64,000 nt of DNA from Paenibacillus sp. NFR01 (GTDB lineage: Bacteria; Bacillota; Bacilli; Paenibacillales; Paenibacillaceae). The stretch spans positions 488,229 to 552,228 of the forward strand of contig NZ_FOIK01000003.1 of assembly GCF_900111565.1 (NCBI RefSeq), read 5' to 3'. Positions 45,982 to 57,772 of the stretch are shown here, in pieces (within the stretch, counting starts at the first letter, position 1; the number at the start of each line of letters is the position of its first letter). Under the pieces are notes generated by a model that had not been told where the DNA came from, made no database searches, and saw only the letters and a list, made by a program, of their open reading frames with translations. Made by a program: the position numbers and the translations under genes.

Positions 45982-47004
45982 ATGAAACTCCTTATCACCG
46001 GCGGAGCCGGCTTTATCGGCAGTAATTTTGTCATGTATATGCTGCAGCAGCATCCGGATTACCAGATCGTAAATGTAGATGCGTTGACATACGCGGGAAA
46101 TCTGGAGAACCTGAAATCGGTGGAAGGCCATCCGAACTATACGTTTGTCAAAGCCGACATTACCGATGCGGCGGCGATGGACGCATTAATCAGCCAAGGC
46201 GTGGAGGTCGTGGTCAATTTTGCGGCCGAATCCCATGTGGACCGGAGCATTTTGGAGCCGGACGTATTTGTGAAGACGAATGTGCTGGGAACGCAAGTGC
46301 TACTCGATGCCGCCAAAAAATACAGCGTGACGAAGTTCGTTCAGGTCTCCACGGACGAAGTCTACGGTACGCTCGGCGCTACCGGGCTATTTACGGAAGA
46401 AACGCCGCTTACACCAAACAGCCCGTATTCCGCGAGCAAAGCCGGCGGAGACCTGCTGGTTCGCGCTTATCATGAGACGTTCGGGCTGCCGGTGAACATC
46501 ACCCGATGCTCCAATAACTACGGCCCCTATCAGTTCCCGGAGAAGCTGATTCCGCTGATGATTTCCCGGGCTCTGCATGATCAGGCGCTGCCGGTATACG
46601 GCGATGGACTGAACATCCGCGACTGGCTGTACGTGGAGGATCACTGCAGCGCGATTGATTTGGTCATTCATGAGGGCGTGAACGGCGAAGTGTACAATAT
46701 CGGGGGCAATAATGAGCGCACCAATATGCACATCGTCAAGACGGTTCTGGAGGAGCTCGGCAAGCCGGAGTCGCTGATCACGTATGTACAGGACCGCCCG
46801 GGGCATGACCGCCGCTATGGCATCGATCCGGCCAAAATTACCCGGGAGCTGGGCTGGCAGCCAAAGCATACCTTTGAGACAGGCATCAAGGAGACGATCC
46901 GCTGGTATCTGGACAACAAGGAATGGTGGACCCGCATCCAATCCGGCGAATATCAGCAGTATGCTGCGCGGCAATACGGCGCCCGTCTGGGGGATTCACT
47001 GTAA
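45982..47004 (+). CDS. rfbB: dTDP-glucose 4,6-dehydratase
   Basis: A 340-residue extended SDR enzyme, second step of dTDP-rhamnose synthesis. GGAGFIGSNFV binds NAD, VSTDEVYG contains the Asp-Glu catalytic pair, and SPYSASKAGGD the Tyr-x3-Lys. NNYGPYQFPEKLIPL and RDWLYVEDHC are further signatures. AAGGTGG precedes the ATG. Its stop overlaps the rfbD start (TAATG). The G+C content returns to that of the rest of the chromosome here. Confidence 0.97.
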   Translation: MKLLITGGAGFIGSNFVMYMLQQHPDYQIVNVDALTYAGNLENLKSVEGHPNYTFVKADITDAAAMDALISQGVEVVVNFAAESHVDRSILEPDVFVKTNVLGTQVLLDAAKKYSVTKFVQVSTDEVYGTLGATGLFTEETPLTPNSPYSASKAGGDLLVRAYHETFGLPVNITRCSNNYGPYQFPEKLIPLMISRALHDQALPVYGDGLNIRDWLYVEDHCSAIDLVIHEGVNGEVYNIGGNNERTNMHIVKTVLEELGKPESLITYVQDRPGHDRRYGIDPAKITRELGWQPKHTFETGIKETIRWYLDNKEWWTRIQSGEYQQYAARQYGARLGDSL

Positions 47005-47873
47005 TGCCGAAAATGAGAGTGCTTGTTACCGGTTCAGCCGGACAGCTCGGCCAAGATCTTGTGCTGTTGCTTCAAAAGCAGGGCCATGAGGTATTCGGCT
47101 GTGACCGGCAGGAGATGGATATCACTGATCTGGGGCAGTGTAAAACAGTCATCGGCGGGTATGCGCCGGATGCCGTCATCCATTGCGCCGCGCATACCGC
47201 AGTAGATGCGGCAGAGACGGATATCGATGCGGCGTATACAATTAACGCGACCGGCAGCCGGAATGTAGCGCTTGCCGCGGAAGAGGCCGGAGCCAAGCTG
47301 GTGTACATCAGCACGGATTACGTGTTTGACGGCATGGGGGAGAAGCCATACCACGAATACGACAACACCGATCCTCGGACCATTTACGGCAAGTCAAAGC
47401 GGGCTGGAGAAATACTGGTGCAGTCATTGTCCTCGAAATTTTTCATTGTCCGCACCTCCTGGGTTTACGGTAAGTATGGCAGCAACTTTGTAAAGACGAT
47501 GCTGAAGCTGGGACAGGAGAAGCCGGTTCTTCAAGTCGTGAATGATCAGACAGGTTCTCCCACCTATACCGTGGATTTGGCCAACTTCCTGCTGGAGCTG
47601 ATCCGGACGGAGAAATACGGGGTATATCATGCCTCCAACAGCGGGATATGCACGTGGTATGAATTTACTCAGGCCATCTTTGCGGATGCGGAAGAGATAC
47701 TGGGGCTGAAGTTTACGGCCGAGCTCGAGCCATGCACGACGGAGCAATTTCCGCGGCCGGCACCGCGTCCGCGGTATTCGGTGCTGGAGCATTTGGCGAT
47801 CCGTACGAACGGGTTCGCCGATATCCGCCCGTGGCGAGAAGGACTGCGGGATTTTCTGCGTGAACTGCAATAA
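47004..47873 (+). CDS. rfbD: dTDP-4-dehydrorhamnose reductase
   Basis: A 289-residue SDR reductase giving dTDP-L-rhamnose. VTGSAGQLGQDLV is the NAD(P)H-binding loop, STDYVFDGMGEKPYHEYD and YGKSKRAGE (Tyr-x3-Lys) the catalytic region, and SPTYTVDLA a late family motif. The ATG at 47004 overlaps the rfbB stop by one base, so the pair is coupled. With rfbA and rfbC elsewhere in the window the pathway is complete. Confidence 0.96.
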   Translation: MPKMRVLVTGSAGQLGQDLVLLLQKQGHEVFGCDRQEMDITDLGQCKTVIGGYAPDAVIHCAAHTAVDAAETDIDAAYTINATGSRNVALAAEEAGAKLVYISTDYVFDGMGEKPYHEYDNTDPRTIYGKSKRAGEILVQSLSSKFFIVRTSWVYGKYGSNFVKTMLKLGQEKPVLQVVNDQTGSPTYTVDLANFLLELIRTEKYGVYHASNSGICTWYEFTQAIFADAEEILGLKFTAELEPCTTEQFPRPAPRPRYSVLEHLAIRTNGFADIRPWREGLRDFLRELQ

Positions 47874-47881
47874 CCATTTGT

Positions 47882-47918
47882 AAGGCTTCCGCCGCGGCAA
47901 GCGATGGAAGCCTTTTTG
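47882..47918 (+). terminator. Terminator after rfbD
   Basis: AAGGCTTCC pairs with GGAAGCCTT, followed by a T run. Confidence 0.8.
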
Positions 47919-48031
47919 CCGGGCGGGCCGGCCTACTGGATGGATTTAGGGCGTAGCTTCATCCCGAAGTCATCGCTTATAATGGGTAAAAGAAGGCAAG
48001 CCCACTCCAATGCGTAATGAAGAGGAGTTTC

Positions 48032-48988
48032 ATGAACCCGAAAAAAGTCAGCGTACATATCGTTACCTATAACAGCAGCGAAGATATTATAGAATGCCTG
48101 GAAGCCGTAGCGCGTCAGCAATATCCGGTCTTGCGGATCATCGTAGTGGACAACGCTTCCTCGGACGAAAGCACGGCACGTATAAAGGAATGGCATGCAC
48201 AGAGGGAGACGGAAGGGCGTCTTTTGCCTGCGCTAGAGGTGGTGGAGAATTCCGCCAACACCGGTTTTGCTTCTGCCCATAATCAGGCGATCGCGGCGAG
48301 CGATGCGGATTACATGCTGGTCCTGAACCCCGACGTGACGCTCGCGCCGGATTATGTATCCAGACTGGTTGCCCGGATGGAAGCAGAAACGGCCATCGGA
48401 AGCGCGACGGGAAAACTGCTGCGTAAAGCCGATCCTGGTGTGGTGGACAGTACGGGTCTTTGGATGAACCGGGCACGGCGGGCTTTTGACCGCGGGGCGG
48501 ATGAGCCGGCAGAGCGCTGGGCCGCCTCCGGAGAAGTCTTCGGGGTTTCCGGCGCGGCGGCGATGTATTCCCGCCGGATGATCGAGGATATCGCGATCTT
48601 CGGAGAGTTTTTTGACGAGGACTTTTTTGCCTACAAGGAGGATGTCGATGTCGCTTGGCGCGCCCGGCTGCTGGGCTGGCGGGCTTATTACGATGCGGAT
48701 GCCCGGGGCTATCACGAACGAGGCTGGAAAACCTCTGGGCGCCGCGGCAAATTGCTGTTTATCCGCCGTCTTTCGTACATCAACCGTTACAAGATGCTTT
48801 TCAAAAACGAACCGGCCCGCAGCTTGATCCCCACGGTGCTATGCGCTCTGCCGTATGAAGCGGCGGCAACCGGCTACATGCTGGTCCGCGAGCCTGCGCT
48901 GCTCAAAGCGTGGGGAAGCTTTTTCAGGCAAAGGAAAAATCTGTGGCGCAAACGGAAAGCCCTTCAGGAGAAGATGCGCACTCGCTAA
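48032..48988 (+). CDS. GT2 glycosyltransferase, rhamnosyltransferase-like
   Basis: A 318-residue GT-A enzyme. VSVHIVTYNSSEDIIECLEAV, VDNASSDEST, NTGFASAHNQAI and VLNPDVTLAPDYV show the WbbL-like subgroup, and FDEDFFAYKEDVDVAWRARLLGW holds the catalytic acidic cluster. ATG at 48032 is chosen because GAGGAG lies 4-5 nt upstream; an ATG at 48017 is in frame. It lies after the rfbD terminator and is probably its own unit; a TATAAT at 47978-47983 could be its -10. Specificity unknown. Confidence 0.87.
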   Translation: MNPKKVSVHIVTYNSSEDIIECLEAVARQQYPVLRIIVVDNASSDESTARIKEWHAQRETEGRLLPALEVVENSANTGFASAHNQAIAASDADYMLVLNPDVTLAPDYVSRLVARMEAETAIGSATGKLLRKADPGVVDSTGLWMNRARRAFDRGADEPAERWAASGEVFGVSGAAAMYSRRMIEDIAIFGEFFDEDFFAYKEDVDVAWRARLLGWRAYYDADARGYHERGWKTSGRRGKLLFIRRLSYINRYKMLFKNEPARSLIPTVLCALPYEAAATGYMLVREPALLKAWGSFFRQRKNLWRKRKALQEKMRTR

Positions 48989-49050
48989 AGAGCCGCTCGC
49001 AATCCGGGAATAGACTTGTATGGACGATCATAGGCTTACCGCCGTTGCCG

Positions 49051-49089
49051 GACCTCCCATGTATAGGCATGCCTATCAGGGAGGTTTTT
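49051..49089 (+). terminator. Terminator between two GT2 genes
   Basis: ACCTCCC pairs with GGGAGGT around a loop that itself contains the palindrome ATAGGCATGCCTAT, followed by TTTTT. Confidence 0.75.
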
Positions 49090-49090
49090 A

Positions 49091-49099
49091 TGTTATAAT
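49091..49099 (+). promoter_or_regulatory. Extended -10 promoter element before GT2/EpsE-like genes
   Basis: TGTTATAAT is a perfect TGnTATAAT extended -10 that begins only two bases after the T tract of the preceding terminator. Its -35 position would fall inside the terminator stem. Confidence 0.45.
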
Positions 49100-49140
49100 T
49101 GTTGGCGGTAGATTACTATATTTGTCAGGAGCGCAGTGAA

Positions 49141-50097
49141 GTGAATATCGATGTGAGCGTGTTAATCCTTAATTACAACACCTGCCGCCTGACAACGGAT
49201 TGCATCAGGTCGGTTTATCAGTCGGAGACCGAGTTCTCCTATGAAATTATTTTAATAGATAACCACTCCAGCGATGGTTCGGCGGAGTGCATCGGCCGGG
49301 AGTTCCCCGAGGTGCTGGTGATTGCCAACAAGGAGAATGTCGGCTTCGCCCGGGGCAACAACCAGGGGATGAAAGCAGCCTCCGGCCGCTACGTGCTGCT
49401 CCTGAACTCGGATACGGTGGTTTGTAAAGATACTCTGCAGACCATGTTGACGTTTATGGACAGCCGCCCGGATCTTGGCGCTGCCGGCTGCAAGGTTATT
49501 TTACCGGACGGTTCGCTGGATAAGGCGTGCAAACGCGGATTCCCGACGCCTTCAGCTTCGTTTTATTACGCCTTCGGCTTCAGCAAGCTGTTTCCGGACA
49601 ACCCGCGGTTCAACGGCTATCAGCTGGGGTATTTGAACCCTGACGACGCGTATCCGGTCGACTGTCTGGTCGGGGCATTCATGCTTGTTCGGCAGGAGAC
49701 GATCCGGCAGGTCGGCGGATTGGACGAGCGGTTTTTCATGTACGGAGAGGATCTCGACTGGTGTTACCGCATAAAGGCCGCAGGTTGGGGCGTTTATTAC
49801 TACCCTGAAACCTATATCATACACCTCAAAGGCGGAAGCGCGCGTCGCAGGCCGTTCAAGATCGTATACGAGTTTCACCGGGCGATGATTCTGTTTCACC
49901 GCAAGCATTACAGCAAGCAGTATAATCCTTTGATTAATGGAGCGGTATATGCCGGCGTCGGCGTGAAATTTGCCCTTTCCCTGGTGACCAATGGCCTGAA
50001 GGTGCTGCGCCGAGATCGTGTGGCAGATACGAGCTTGAATGCTGATGTTATGAATTCTGGCGCAGGGGAAAAAGCAAAGGCGGAGGTGGGACCGTGA
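49141..50097 (+). CDS. GT2 glycosyltransferase, rhamnosyltransferase-like
   Basis: A 318-residue GT-A enzyme. VSVLILNYNTCRLTTDCIRSV, LIDNHSSDGSAECI, NVGFARGNNQGM and LLNSDTVV (metal site) are typical, with DERFFMYGEDLDWCYRIKAAGW carrying the catalytic acids. GTG at 49141 is chosen, with AGGAG 9 nt upstream; earlier in-frame starts lack a site. Its stop overlaps the start of the initiating transferase by 4 nt, so the two probably act in succession on the same lipid-linked sugar. Confidence 0.88.
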   Translation: MNIDVSVLILNYNTCRLTTDCIRSVYQSETEFSYEIILIDNHSSDGSAECIGREFPEVLVIANKENVGFARGNNQGMKAASGRYVLLLNSDTVVCKDTLQTMLTFMDSRPDLGAAGCKVILPDGSLDKACKRGFPTPSASFYYAFGFSKLFPDNPRFNGYQLGYLNPDDAYPVDCLVGAFMLVRQETIRQVGGLDERFFMYGEDLDWCYRIKAAGWGVYYYPETYIIHLKGGSARRRPFKIVYEFHRAMILFHRKHYSKQYNPLINGAVYAGVGVKFALSLVTNGLKVLRRDRVADTSLNADVMNSGAGEKAKAEVGP

Positions 50098-51494
50098 TAC
50101 GCCGCAACCAGCAATTTTTAACGCAGATCTATATGGTGGTTGACTTCGGAATCATCCAGCTTTCTTTTCTGGTTGCCTGGTGGCTCAAATTCCGCAGCGG
50201 CTGGATCCCCTCCTATCAGTCTCTCCCCGTGGAGTCTTATGCGTATTGGAGCCTGATTTATGGCGCGATCGCTGTGCTGCTCGGGATTTTGACGTCGCTA
50301 TATATCCCGAAACGCAAAAAACGGTTTGTCGATGAATTTCTCAAGATCATTCAAATTCAGGCCATGTCGATTTTCATCCTGCTCGGGCTGATGTTTTTCC
50401 TGAAGCAGCTGGATGTATCCCGGCAATACTTAGCGATCTATGTAGGCTTAAATTTGCTGCTGATCATGTTTTACCGCTATGTGCTGAAGGTGATGTTGAA
50501 ATCGCTGCGGGAAAAAGGCTACAACCGGCAGTTCGTGCTGATTCTCGGCGCGGGTACCCTCGGCAAGCGGTTTTACAGCAATCTTGCGCAGTATCCCGAA
50601 CTTGGCTACGAAGTGATTGGGTTCCTGGATGATTTTCAGGAGTGGGACGGGATTGAAGCCGCCCGCTACAAGCCGATTCTCGGGAAAGTCGACGAGCTTG
50701 CCGGAATGCTGGAAATGATGCCGGTGGACGAGGTCATTCTGGCTTTGCCGCTCGATGCCCACTCCAAATACCCGGCGATTATCGCCACTTGTGAAAAAGC
50801 CGGCGTCCGTACGCTGATTATCCCCGATTTCTTCGACTATTTGCCGGCCCGTCCGTATTTCGATAACTTTGCCGGCATGCCGATGATCAACGTGCGGGAC
50901 ATTCCGCTGGATATGGCCGGGAATAAAATCGCCAAACGGCTGTTTGATATCCTGTTCTCGTTGTTTGCAATTATTCTGCTGTCGCCGGTGATGATTCTTG
51001 TCGCGGTTGGCGTACGCCTTACCTCGCCGGGCCCGGTGATCTTCAAGCAGGAACGGGTCGGGCTGAACCGCCGCAACTTTATGATGTATAAATTCCGTTC
51101 CATGCGGATGCAGTCCGAGGGGGAGACGGATACCGGCTGGAGCACGCCGAACGATCCGCGCCGTACCCGGTTTGGCAGCTTTATCCGCAGAATGAGCCTG
51201 GACGAGCTGCCGCAGTTTTTCAATGTGCTGCTGGGGCATATGAGCGTCGTCGGCCCCCGGCCGGAGCGTCCGTATTATGTGGAGCAGTTCCGCGGCGAAA
51301 TCCCAAAATACATGGTCAAGCACCATGTCCGTCCGGGTATTACCGGCTGGGCGCAGAGCAACGGGCTGCGCGGCGATACCTCGATCGAGGATCGCATAAA
51401 ACACGACATTTTTTATATCGAGAACTGGTCGCTGCTGTTTGATATCCGCATTATTTTCAAGACGATCCGCAACGGATTTAAGAACGCGTACTGA
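50094..51494 (+). CDS. Undecaprenyl-phosphate sugar phosphotransferase (WbaP/EpsE-like)
   Basis: A 466-residue initiating enzyme that moves a sugar-1-phosphate, usually glucose or galactose, onto undecaprenyl phosphate. Four N-terminal helices (about 12-125) are followed by a CoA-binding-like Rossmann domain (VLILGAGTLGKRFYSN, about 143-260), a membrane-associated helix (KRLFDILFSLFAIILLSP), and the catalytic domain with FKQERVGLNRRNFMMYKFRSM, MSLDELPQFFNVLLGHMSVVGPRPE and PGITGWAQ. It is the likely first committed step of the glycan made by this locus, with UDP-glucose from GalU as a candidate donor. GTG start overlaps the GT2 stop by 4 nt. Confidence 0.93.
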   Translation: MIRRNQQFLTQIYMVVDFGIIQLSFLVAWWLKFRSGWIPSYQSLPVESYAYWSLIYGAIAVLLGILTSLYIPKRKKRFVDEFLKIIQIQAMSIFILLGLMFFLKQLDVSRQYLAIYVGLNLLLIMFYRYVLKVMLKSLREKGYNRQFVLILGAGTLGKRFYSNLAQYPELGYEVIGFLDDFQEWDGIEAARYKPILGKVDELAGMLEMMPVDEVILALPLDAHSKYPAIIATCEKAGVRTLIIPDFFDYLPARPYFDNFAGMPMINVRDIPLDMAGNKIAKRLFDILFSLFAIILLSPVMILVAVGVRLTSPGPVIFKQERVGLNRRNFMMYKFRSMRMQSEGETDTGWSTPNDPRRTRFGSFIRRMSLDELPQFFNVLLGHMSVVGPRPERPYYVEQFRGEIPKYMVKHHVRPGITGWAQSNGLRGDTSIEDRIKHDIFYIENWSLLFDIRIIFKTIRNGFKNAY

Positions 51495-51516
51495 ACATGA
51501 TGACTTAATCCCATAC

Positions 51517-51561
51517 AAACGGTTGCCAGCCAGCTTTGCCCAAGGCTACAGCCGTTTTTTC
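51517..51561 (+). terminator. Terminator after initiating transferase
   Basis: AAACGGTTG pairs with CAGCCGTTT (one wobble), followed by a T run. Confidence 0.65.
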
Positions 51562-51596
51562 TTTGCAATGATCTCTCACATAAGGATGCTGCCAGT

Positions 51597-52466
51597 ATGG
51601 ATAAGAAAAAAATGATTGCCTACGCCATGATGATAGTGTCGGTTGCTCTGCTGCTGGTCATTACCCTCTCCGAGAACGAGAAAGAGCCTGCTTCCGGCTT
51701 TGAAGCCTACCGGATCGTTGCCCATGCCATGGGCGGGATTAACGGTCATACGTACACGAACACCCTCGATGCCTTTGTCGCTAATTACGAGCAAGGAACC
51801 CGTGTCTTCGAAGTGGATCTCCTGCAGACCGCGGATCAAAAGCTGGTTGCCCGCCATGAGTGGACCGCGCATATGAGCGAGCTTCTCGGACAGTTGCAGG
51901 TTCTGCCTGCCGCAAAGCAAGGCGAAGTGCTGAATTATGCGGAGTTTATGGACACTCCGATTTTGGAATTGTACACGCCGCTCGATATCGATAAAATTAT
52001 GTCTTTGCTGGCTGCCTATCCGGATGCCTATCTGGTGACGGACACGAAGGAGCTTGAGCCGGAGATTGTAACACGGCAATTTCAGAGCATTGTAAATGCC
52101 GCGAACCGGAAAAATCCCGCATTGCTTCAGCGGATTGTTCCGCAAATCTATAACCGCGAGATGTATGGCGTGGTCCAGGCGGTGTACAAGTTTCCGCGTA
52201 TCATTTATACGTTGTACCAATCGAAAGACAGCGACGAGCAGGTCATCGATTTTGTAAAAGCATCCGGCGTAGATATTACGATGCCGCTCAGCCGAACGGA
52301 TAAAACGTTCATCCGCAAGCTGAAAAAGGCCGGCGCCAGAACCTATGTCCACACTGTAAATGATGGAGCTGAAATTACGAAGCAGTACCGGATGGGTGTG
52401 GACGGCTTTTATACCGATTTTGTCTCGGAAGATGATATCAGGCAGATGAAAGGGGTAGGCAATTAG
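51597..52466 (+). CDS. Membrane-anchored GDPD/PI-PLC-like phosphodiesterase
   Basis: A 289-residue protein with an N-terminal hydrophobic helix (about 6-24) and no cleavage or lipobox motif, so it is likely anchored with its domain outside. The TIM-barrel GDPD signature is visible: His43 in VAHAMGG, Glu72 and Asp74 in FEVDLLQTADQKLVARHEW, and His87. YTNTLDAF is the usual E/NT phrase of the family. It may hydrolyse glycerophosphodiesters or phosphate-linked wall polymers; substrate unknown. AAGGATG lies 8 nt before the ATG. A terminator follows. It sits at the edge of the glycan locus. Confidence 0.8.
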   Translation: MDKKKMIAYAMMIVSVALLLVITLSENEKEPASGFEAYRIVAHAMGGINGHTYTNTLDAFVANYEQGTRVFEVDLLQTADQKLVARHEWTAHMSELLGQLQVLPAAKQGEVLNYAEFMDTPILELYTPLDIDKIMSLLAAYPDAYLVTDTKELEPEIVTRQFQSIVNAANRKNPALLQRIVPQIYNREMYGVVQAVYKFPRIIYTLYQSKDSDEQVIDFVKASGVDITMPLSRTDKTFIRKLKKAGARTYVHTVNDGAEITKQYRMGVDGFYTDFVSEDDIRQMKGVGN

Positions 52467-52484
52467 GGGCAGCCGGCCCGAACG

Positions 52485-52510
52485 GAATGCGAAAAAATGT
52501 TCGCATTTTT
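52485..52510 (+). terminator. Terminator after GDPD-like gene
   Basis: AATGCGA pairs with TCGCATT, followed by TTT; a short stem of modest strength. Confidence 0.55.
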
Positions 52511-52522
52511 CCTCTCTTTAAA

Positions 52523-52551
52523 TTGACACCCCCTGTGCCCTGACATAGACT
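52523..52551 (+). promoter_or_regulatory. Sigma-A promoter of pcrB-pcrA-ligA
   Basis: Consensus TTGACA (52523-52528), a 17-nt spacer and TAGACT (52546-52551), 36 nt before pcrB. Confidence 0.65.
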
Positions 52552-52587
52552 AGAGATACCGATCTGATGGATTAAGGATGGTCAAGC

Positions 52588-53307
52588 ATGAGTGAAATGC
52601 GGCAATGGATCAAGCCGTGGCGGCATGTATTTAAGCTGGACCCGGACCGCATGCTTGCGGACGGAGAGCTGGAGGCAATCTGCCGTTCGGGAACGGATGC
52701 CATTCTCGTCGGAGGTTCGACGGGAGTAACCTATGACAATACGCTGGAGCTGCTGAACCGAATCAGGCGGCATGCCCTGCCCTGCGCGCTTGAAATCTCC
52801 AATCTCGAAGCGGCCGTGCCGGGTTTTGACCTCTATCTGATCCCCATGGTGCTCAACACGGCGGACACCGATTGGATTTTTGGCCAGCACCGCAAGGCGC
52901 TGGAGCGGTATGGCAGCCTGATTCCGTGGGAACAGCTGTTGACGGAGGGCTATATCGTTCTCAACGCCGATTCCGCAGTTGCGCAATTAACCGGAGCGGA
53001 CTGCGCTTTGAACGGCAATGAGGCTTCAGCCTATGCTCAAATCGCCGACCGGCTCATGTCGCTGCCGATTGTTTATATCGAATACAGCGGCGCTTTTGGC
53101 GATATGCGGACCGTTCAATCCATACGGGAGACCGTCGAACAAGCCCAGCTTTTTTATGGCGGGGGCATTGCGACAGAAATGCAGGCAGCGGAAGCGGCCG
53201 CGCTGTGTGACACGGTGGTGGTCGGCAACGTAATCTACCGTGACCTGCAGCAGGCATTATCTACGGTGGATGCCGTGAAACGGACAGCCCGGATAGTTCT
53301 CGACTAG
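52588..53307 (+). CDS. pcrB: Heptaprenylglyceryl phosphate synthase
   Basis: A 239-residue TIM-barrel prenyltransferase joining heptaprenyl diphosphate to glycerol-1-phosphate, giving an archaeal-type ether lipid in Bacillota. HVFKLDPDR, DAILVGGSTGVTYDN, YIVLNADSAVA, VYIEYSGAFGD and FYGGGI are its motifs. It is the first gene of pcrB-pcrA-ligA; the link to the helicase is conserved by position only. GGATGGTCAAGC precedes the ATG. Confidence 0.95.
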   Translation: MSEMRQWIKPWRHVFKLDPDRMLADGELEAICRSGTDAILVGGSTGVTYDNTLELLNRIRRHALPCALEISNLEAAVPGFDLYLIPMVLNTADTDWIFGQHRKALERYGSLIPWEQLLTEGYIVLNADSAVAQLTGADCALNGNEASAYAQIADRLMSLPIVYIEYSGAFGDMRTVQSIRETVEQAQLFYGGGIATEMQAAEAAALCDTVVVGNVIYRDLQQALSTVDAVKRTARIVLD

Positions 53308-53371
53308 TGGGCTTGCGCCGAACTACTTATAACTTATTGAAAGCTTATTGATGGAAAGGAGCATGTTTTAC

Positions 53372-55726
53372 ATGCAGCTGATTAACATACAGGATGCTGT
53401 CGCCCGGCTGAATCCGCCGCAGCGTCAGGCCGTGGAGACGACAGAAGGACCGCTTTTGATTATGGCCGGCGCGGGCAGCGGCAAGACGCGGGTGCTCACC
53501 CACCGGATCGCTTGGCTGATCGCCAATCGCAAAGCGCCGCCATGGGCCATTCTGGCGATTACGTTTACGAACAAGGCAGCCCGGGAGATGCAGGAACGCG
53601 TTTCGCGGCTCGTGGGTCCAGAAGGCAGAGATATTTGGGTCTCCACCTTCCACTCCATGTGCGTGCGCATCCTGCGCAAGGATATTGAGCGCATCGGCTT
53701 CACCTCGAATTTCTCGATTCTGGATTCCTCGGACCAGTTGTCGGTTATCCGTAACTGTATGAAGGATCTGAGCATCGACACCAAGAAATTCGAACCCAAA
53801 GCGGTGCAGGCCGCCATCAGTACGGCCAAAAACGAACTGGTCACGCCGGCGCAATACGAGCAAAAGATCGGGGATTACTTTGAGGGAATCGTCGCCAAGG
53901 TGTACGCCATGTACCAGAAACGGCTGAAGAGCAACAACTCTTTGGATTTTGACGACCTGATCATGAAGACGATCGAGCTGTTCAAGAATGTGCCCGACGT
54001 GCTCGATTTCTATCAGAAGAAATTCAAATACATCCATGTCGATGAATATCAGGATACGAACCGGGCGCAATATATGCTGTGCCGGATGCTGGCGGACGCC
54101 CATCACCGCATTTGCGTGGTCGGGGACAGCGACCAGTCGATTTACCGCTGGCGCGGCGCCGATATCAGCAACATTCTCAATTTCGAAGAAGACTACCCGG
54201 AAGCCAAAACGATCATGCTGGAGCAGAACTACCGCTCGACCTCTACCATTCTGAATGCGGCCAACGGCGTCATTGCACTTAATACGGGACGCAAGCCGAA
54301 GAAGCTGTGGACCGATTCGGAAGAGGGACCAAAGATCAAGGTGTTCCGCGGCGACTCCGAACATGACGAAGGTTATTTCGTTACCGGTGAGATCAGCCGG
54401 GGCGTTAAGCAGGGCCAGCGTTATCAGGATCATGCCATCCTGTACCGCACGAATGCCCAATCCCGGGTTATAGAAGAAATTCTGATCAAATCGGATATAC
54501 CGTACCAGATCGTCGGCGGCATCAAGTTCTACGACCGCAAAGAAATCAAGGATTTGCTGGCGTACCTTCGCCTCTTGTCCAACCCGGATGACGATATCAG
54601 CCTGGTGCGGATCATTAACGTTCCCAAAAGAGGGCTGGGCGACACCACGGTAGCCAAACTGGCCGTTGCCGCAGCGGAGCGGGGCGTTTCGATCTTCCGC
54701 GTGCTGCAGACGGTGGACGATCTCGGTTTTGCCGGGCGGACGCGCAATGCGCTGGTTGAATTTTACGATATGATCGAGGCGCTGCACCGGATGGTGGAGT
54801 TCTTGTCGGTGACAGAACTGACGGAAAAAGTGCTTGAGCTGTCACAATACAAGCTGGAGCTGCAAAACGAGAACACGCTGGAATCCCGCGCCCGGCTGGA
54901 GAATATCGACGAGTTCCTGTCGGTAACGATGGAGTTTGAGAAAAATAACGAGGATAAGTCGCTGGTCTCCTTCCTCACCGACCTGGCCCTGATTGCGGAT
55001 ATCGACAGCATGAACGATACCGAAGAGGAGACCCAGAACGATGCCGTCGTGCTGATGACGATGCACAGCGCGAAGGGCCTGGAGTTCCCGAATGTATTTA
55101 TCATCGGGATGGAAGAAGGCGTCTTCCCGCACAGCCGCGCGTTCATGGACAACGAAGAGCTGGAAGAAGAGCGCCGGCTGGCTTATGTCGGCATTACGCG
55201 GGCGGAGAAGCAGCTGTTCCTCAGCTGCGCGCGGATGCGCACGCTGTTCGGGCGGACGACGCAGAATCAGCCGTCGCGCTTCCTGGAAGAGATTCCGGAG
55301 GAGCTGAAGGAAGACACTGTCAAAGCTTCGGACCGCTTCCGGCGCGGCGGCGCGGACACGGGCGGGGCCTACGGCGGCCGCGGCTTCGGCGCCGGCGGCC
55401 GGGGCAATTTCGGCAGCGGCGCGCCCGCTGCCGAGCGGATGCCGACAGGCGGCGGGGCCGCCGCGTTCGGCAGCGGAAGCACGGCGTCCGCGGTGCCCGG
55501 CGCGGGCCGCGTGACGGTGACCTCCGGAGGCGCGTCGCGCGCTCCGGGGGCAGCCGCCGGCGAGTTCAAAGCCGGCGACAAGGTCTCCCACGGCAAATGG
55601 GGCATCGGCACCATTGTTGCCGTAAAAGGCAGCGGGAACGACACGGAGCTGCAGATCGCGTTCCCGGCGCCGGTGGGCGTCAAGCGGCTGCTGGCAGGCT
55701 TTGCCCCGATTACCAAAGTCGAATAA
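53372..55726 (+). CDS. pcrA: ATP-dependent DNA helicase PcrA
   Basis: A 784-residue UvrD/Rep-family 3'-5' helicase for repair and replication. LNPPQRQAV is the Q motif, AGAGSGKT Walker A (about 32-39), DEYQDTN Walker B, and [33 protein letters not shown] and VGITRAE are later helicase motifs. The ATG at 53372 is chosen, with AAAGGAG about 10 nt ahead. Between the helicase core and a C-terminal Tudor-like domain (about 732-784, [15 protein letters not shown]), which in B. subtilis binds RNA polymerase, lies a long Gly/Ala/Arg-rich linker (about 655-728). Confidence 0.97.
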   Translation: MQLINIQDAVARLNPPQRQAVETTEGPLLIMAGAGSGKTRVLTHRIAWLIANRKAPPWAILAITFTNKAAREMQERVSRLVGPEGRDIWVSTFHSMCVRILRKDIERIGFTSNFSILDSSDQLSVIRNCMKDLSIDTKKFEPKAVQAAISTAKNELVTPAQYEQKIGDYFEGIVAKVYAMYQKRLKSNNSLDFDDLIMKTIELFKNVPDVLDFYQKKFKYIHVDEYQDTNRAQYMLCRMLADAHHRICVVGDSDQSIYRWRGADISNILNFEEDYPEAKTIMLEQNYRSTSTILNAANGVIALNTGRKPKKLWTDSEEGPKIKVFRGDSEHDEGYFVTGEISRGVKQGQRYQDHAILYRTNAQSRVIEEILIKSDIPYQIVGGIKFYDRKEIKDLLAYLRLLSNPDDDISLVRIINVPKRGLGDTTVAKLAVAAAERGVSIFRVLQTVDDLGFAGRTRNALVEFYDMIEALHRMVEFLSVTELTEKVLELSQYKLELQNENTLESRARLENIDEFLSVTMEFEKNNEDKSLVSFLTDLALIADIDSMNDTEEETQNDAVVLMTMHSAKGLEFPNVFIIGMEEGVFPHSRAFMDNEELEEERRLAYVGITRAEKQLFLSCARMRTLFGRTTQNQPSRFLEEIPEELKEDTVKASDRFRRGGADTGGAYGGRGFGAGGRGNFGSGAPAAERMPTGGGAAAFGSGSTASAVPGAGRVTVTSGGASRAPGAAAGEFKAGDKVSHGKWGIGTIVAVKGSGNDTELQIAFPAPVGVKRLLAGFAPITKVE

Positions 55727-55738
55727 GCGGGATCATAA

Positions 55739-57772
<2,034 letters not shown>

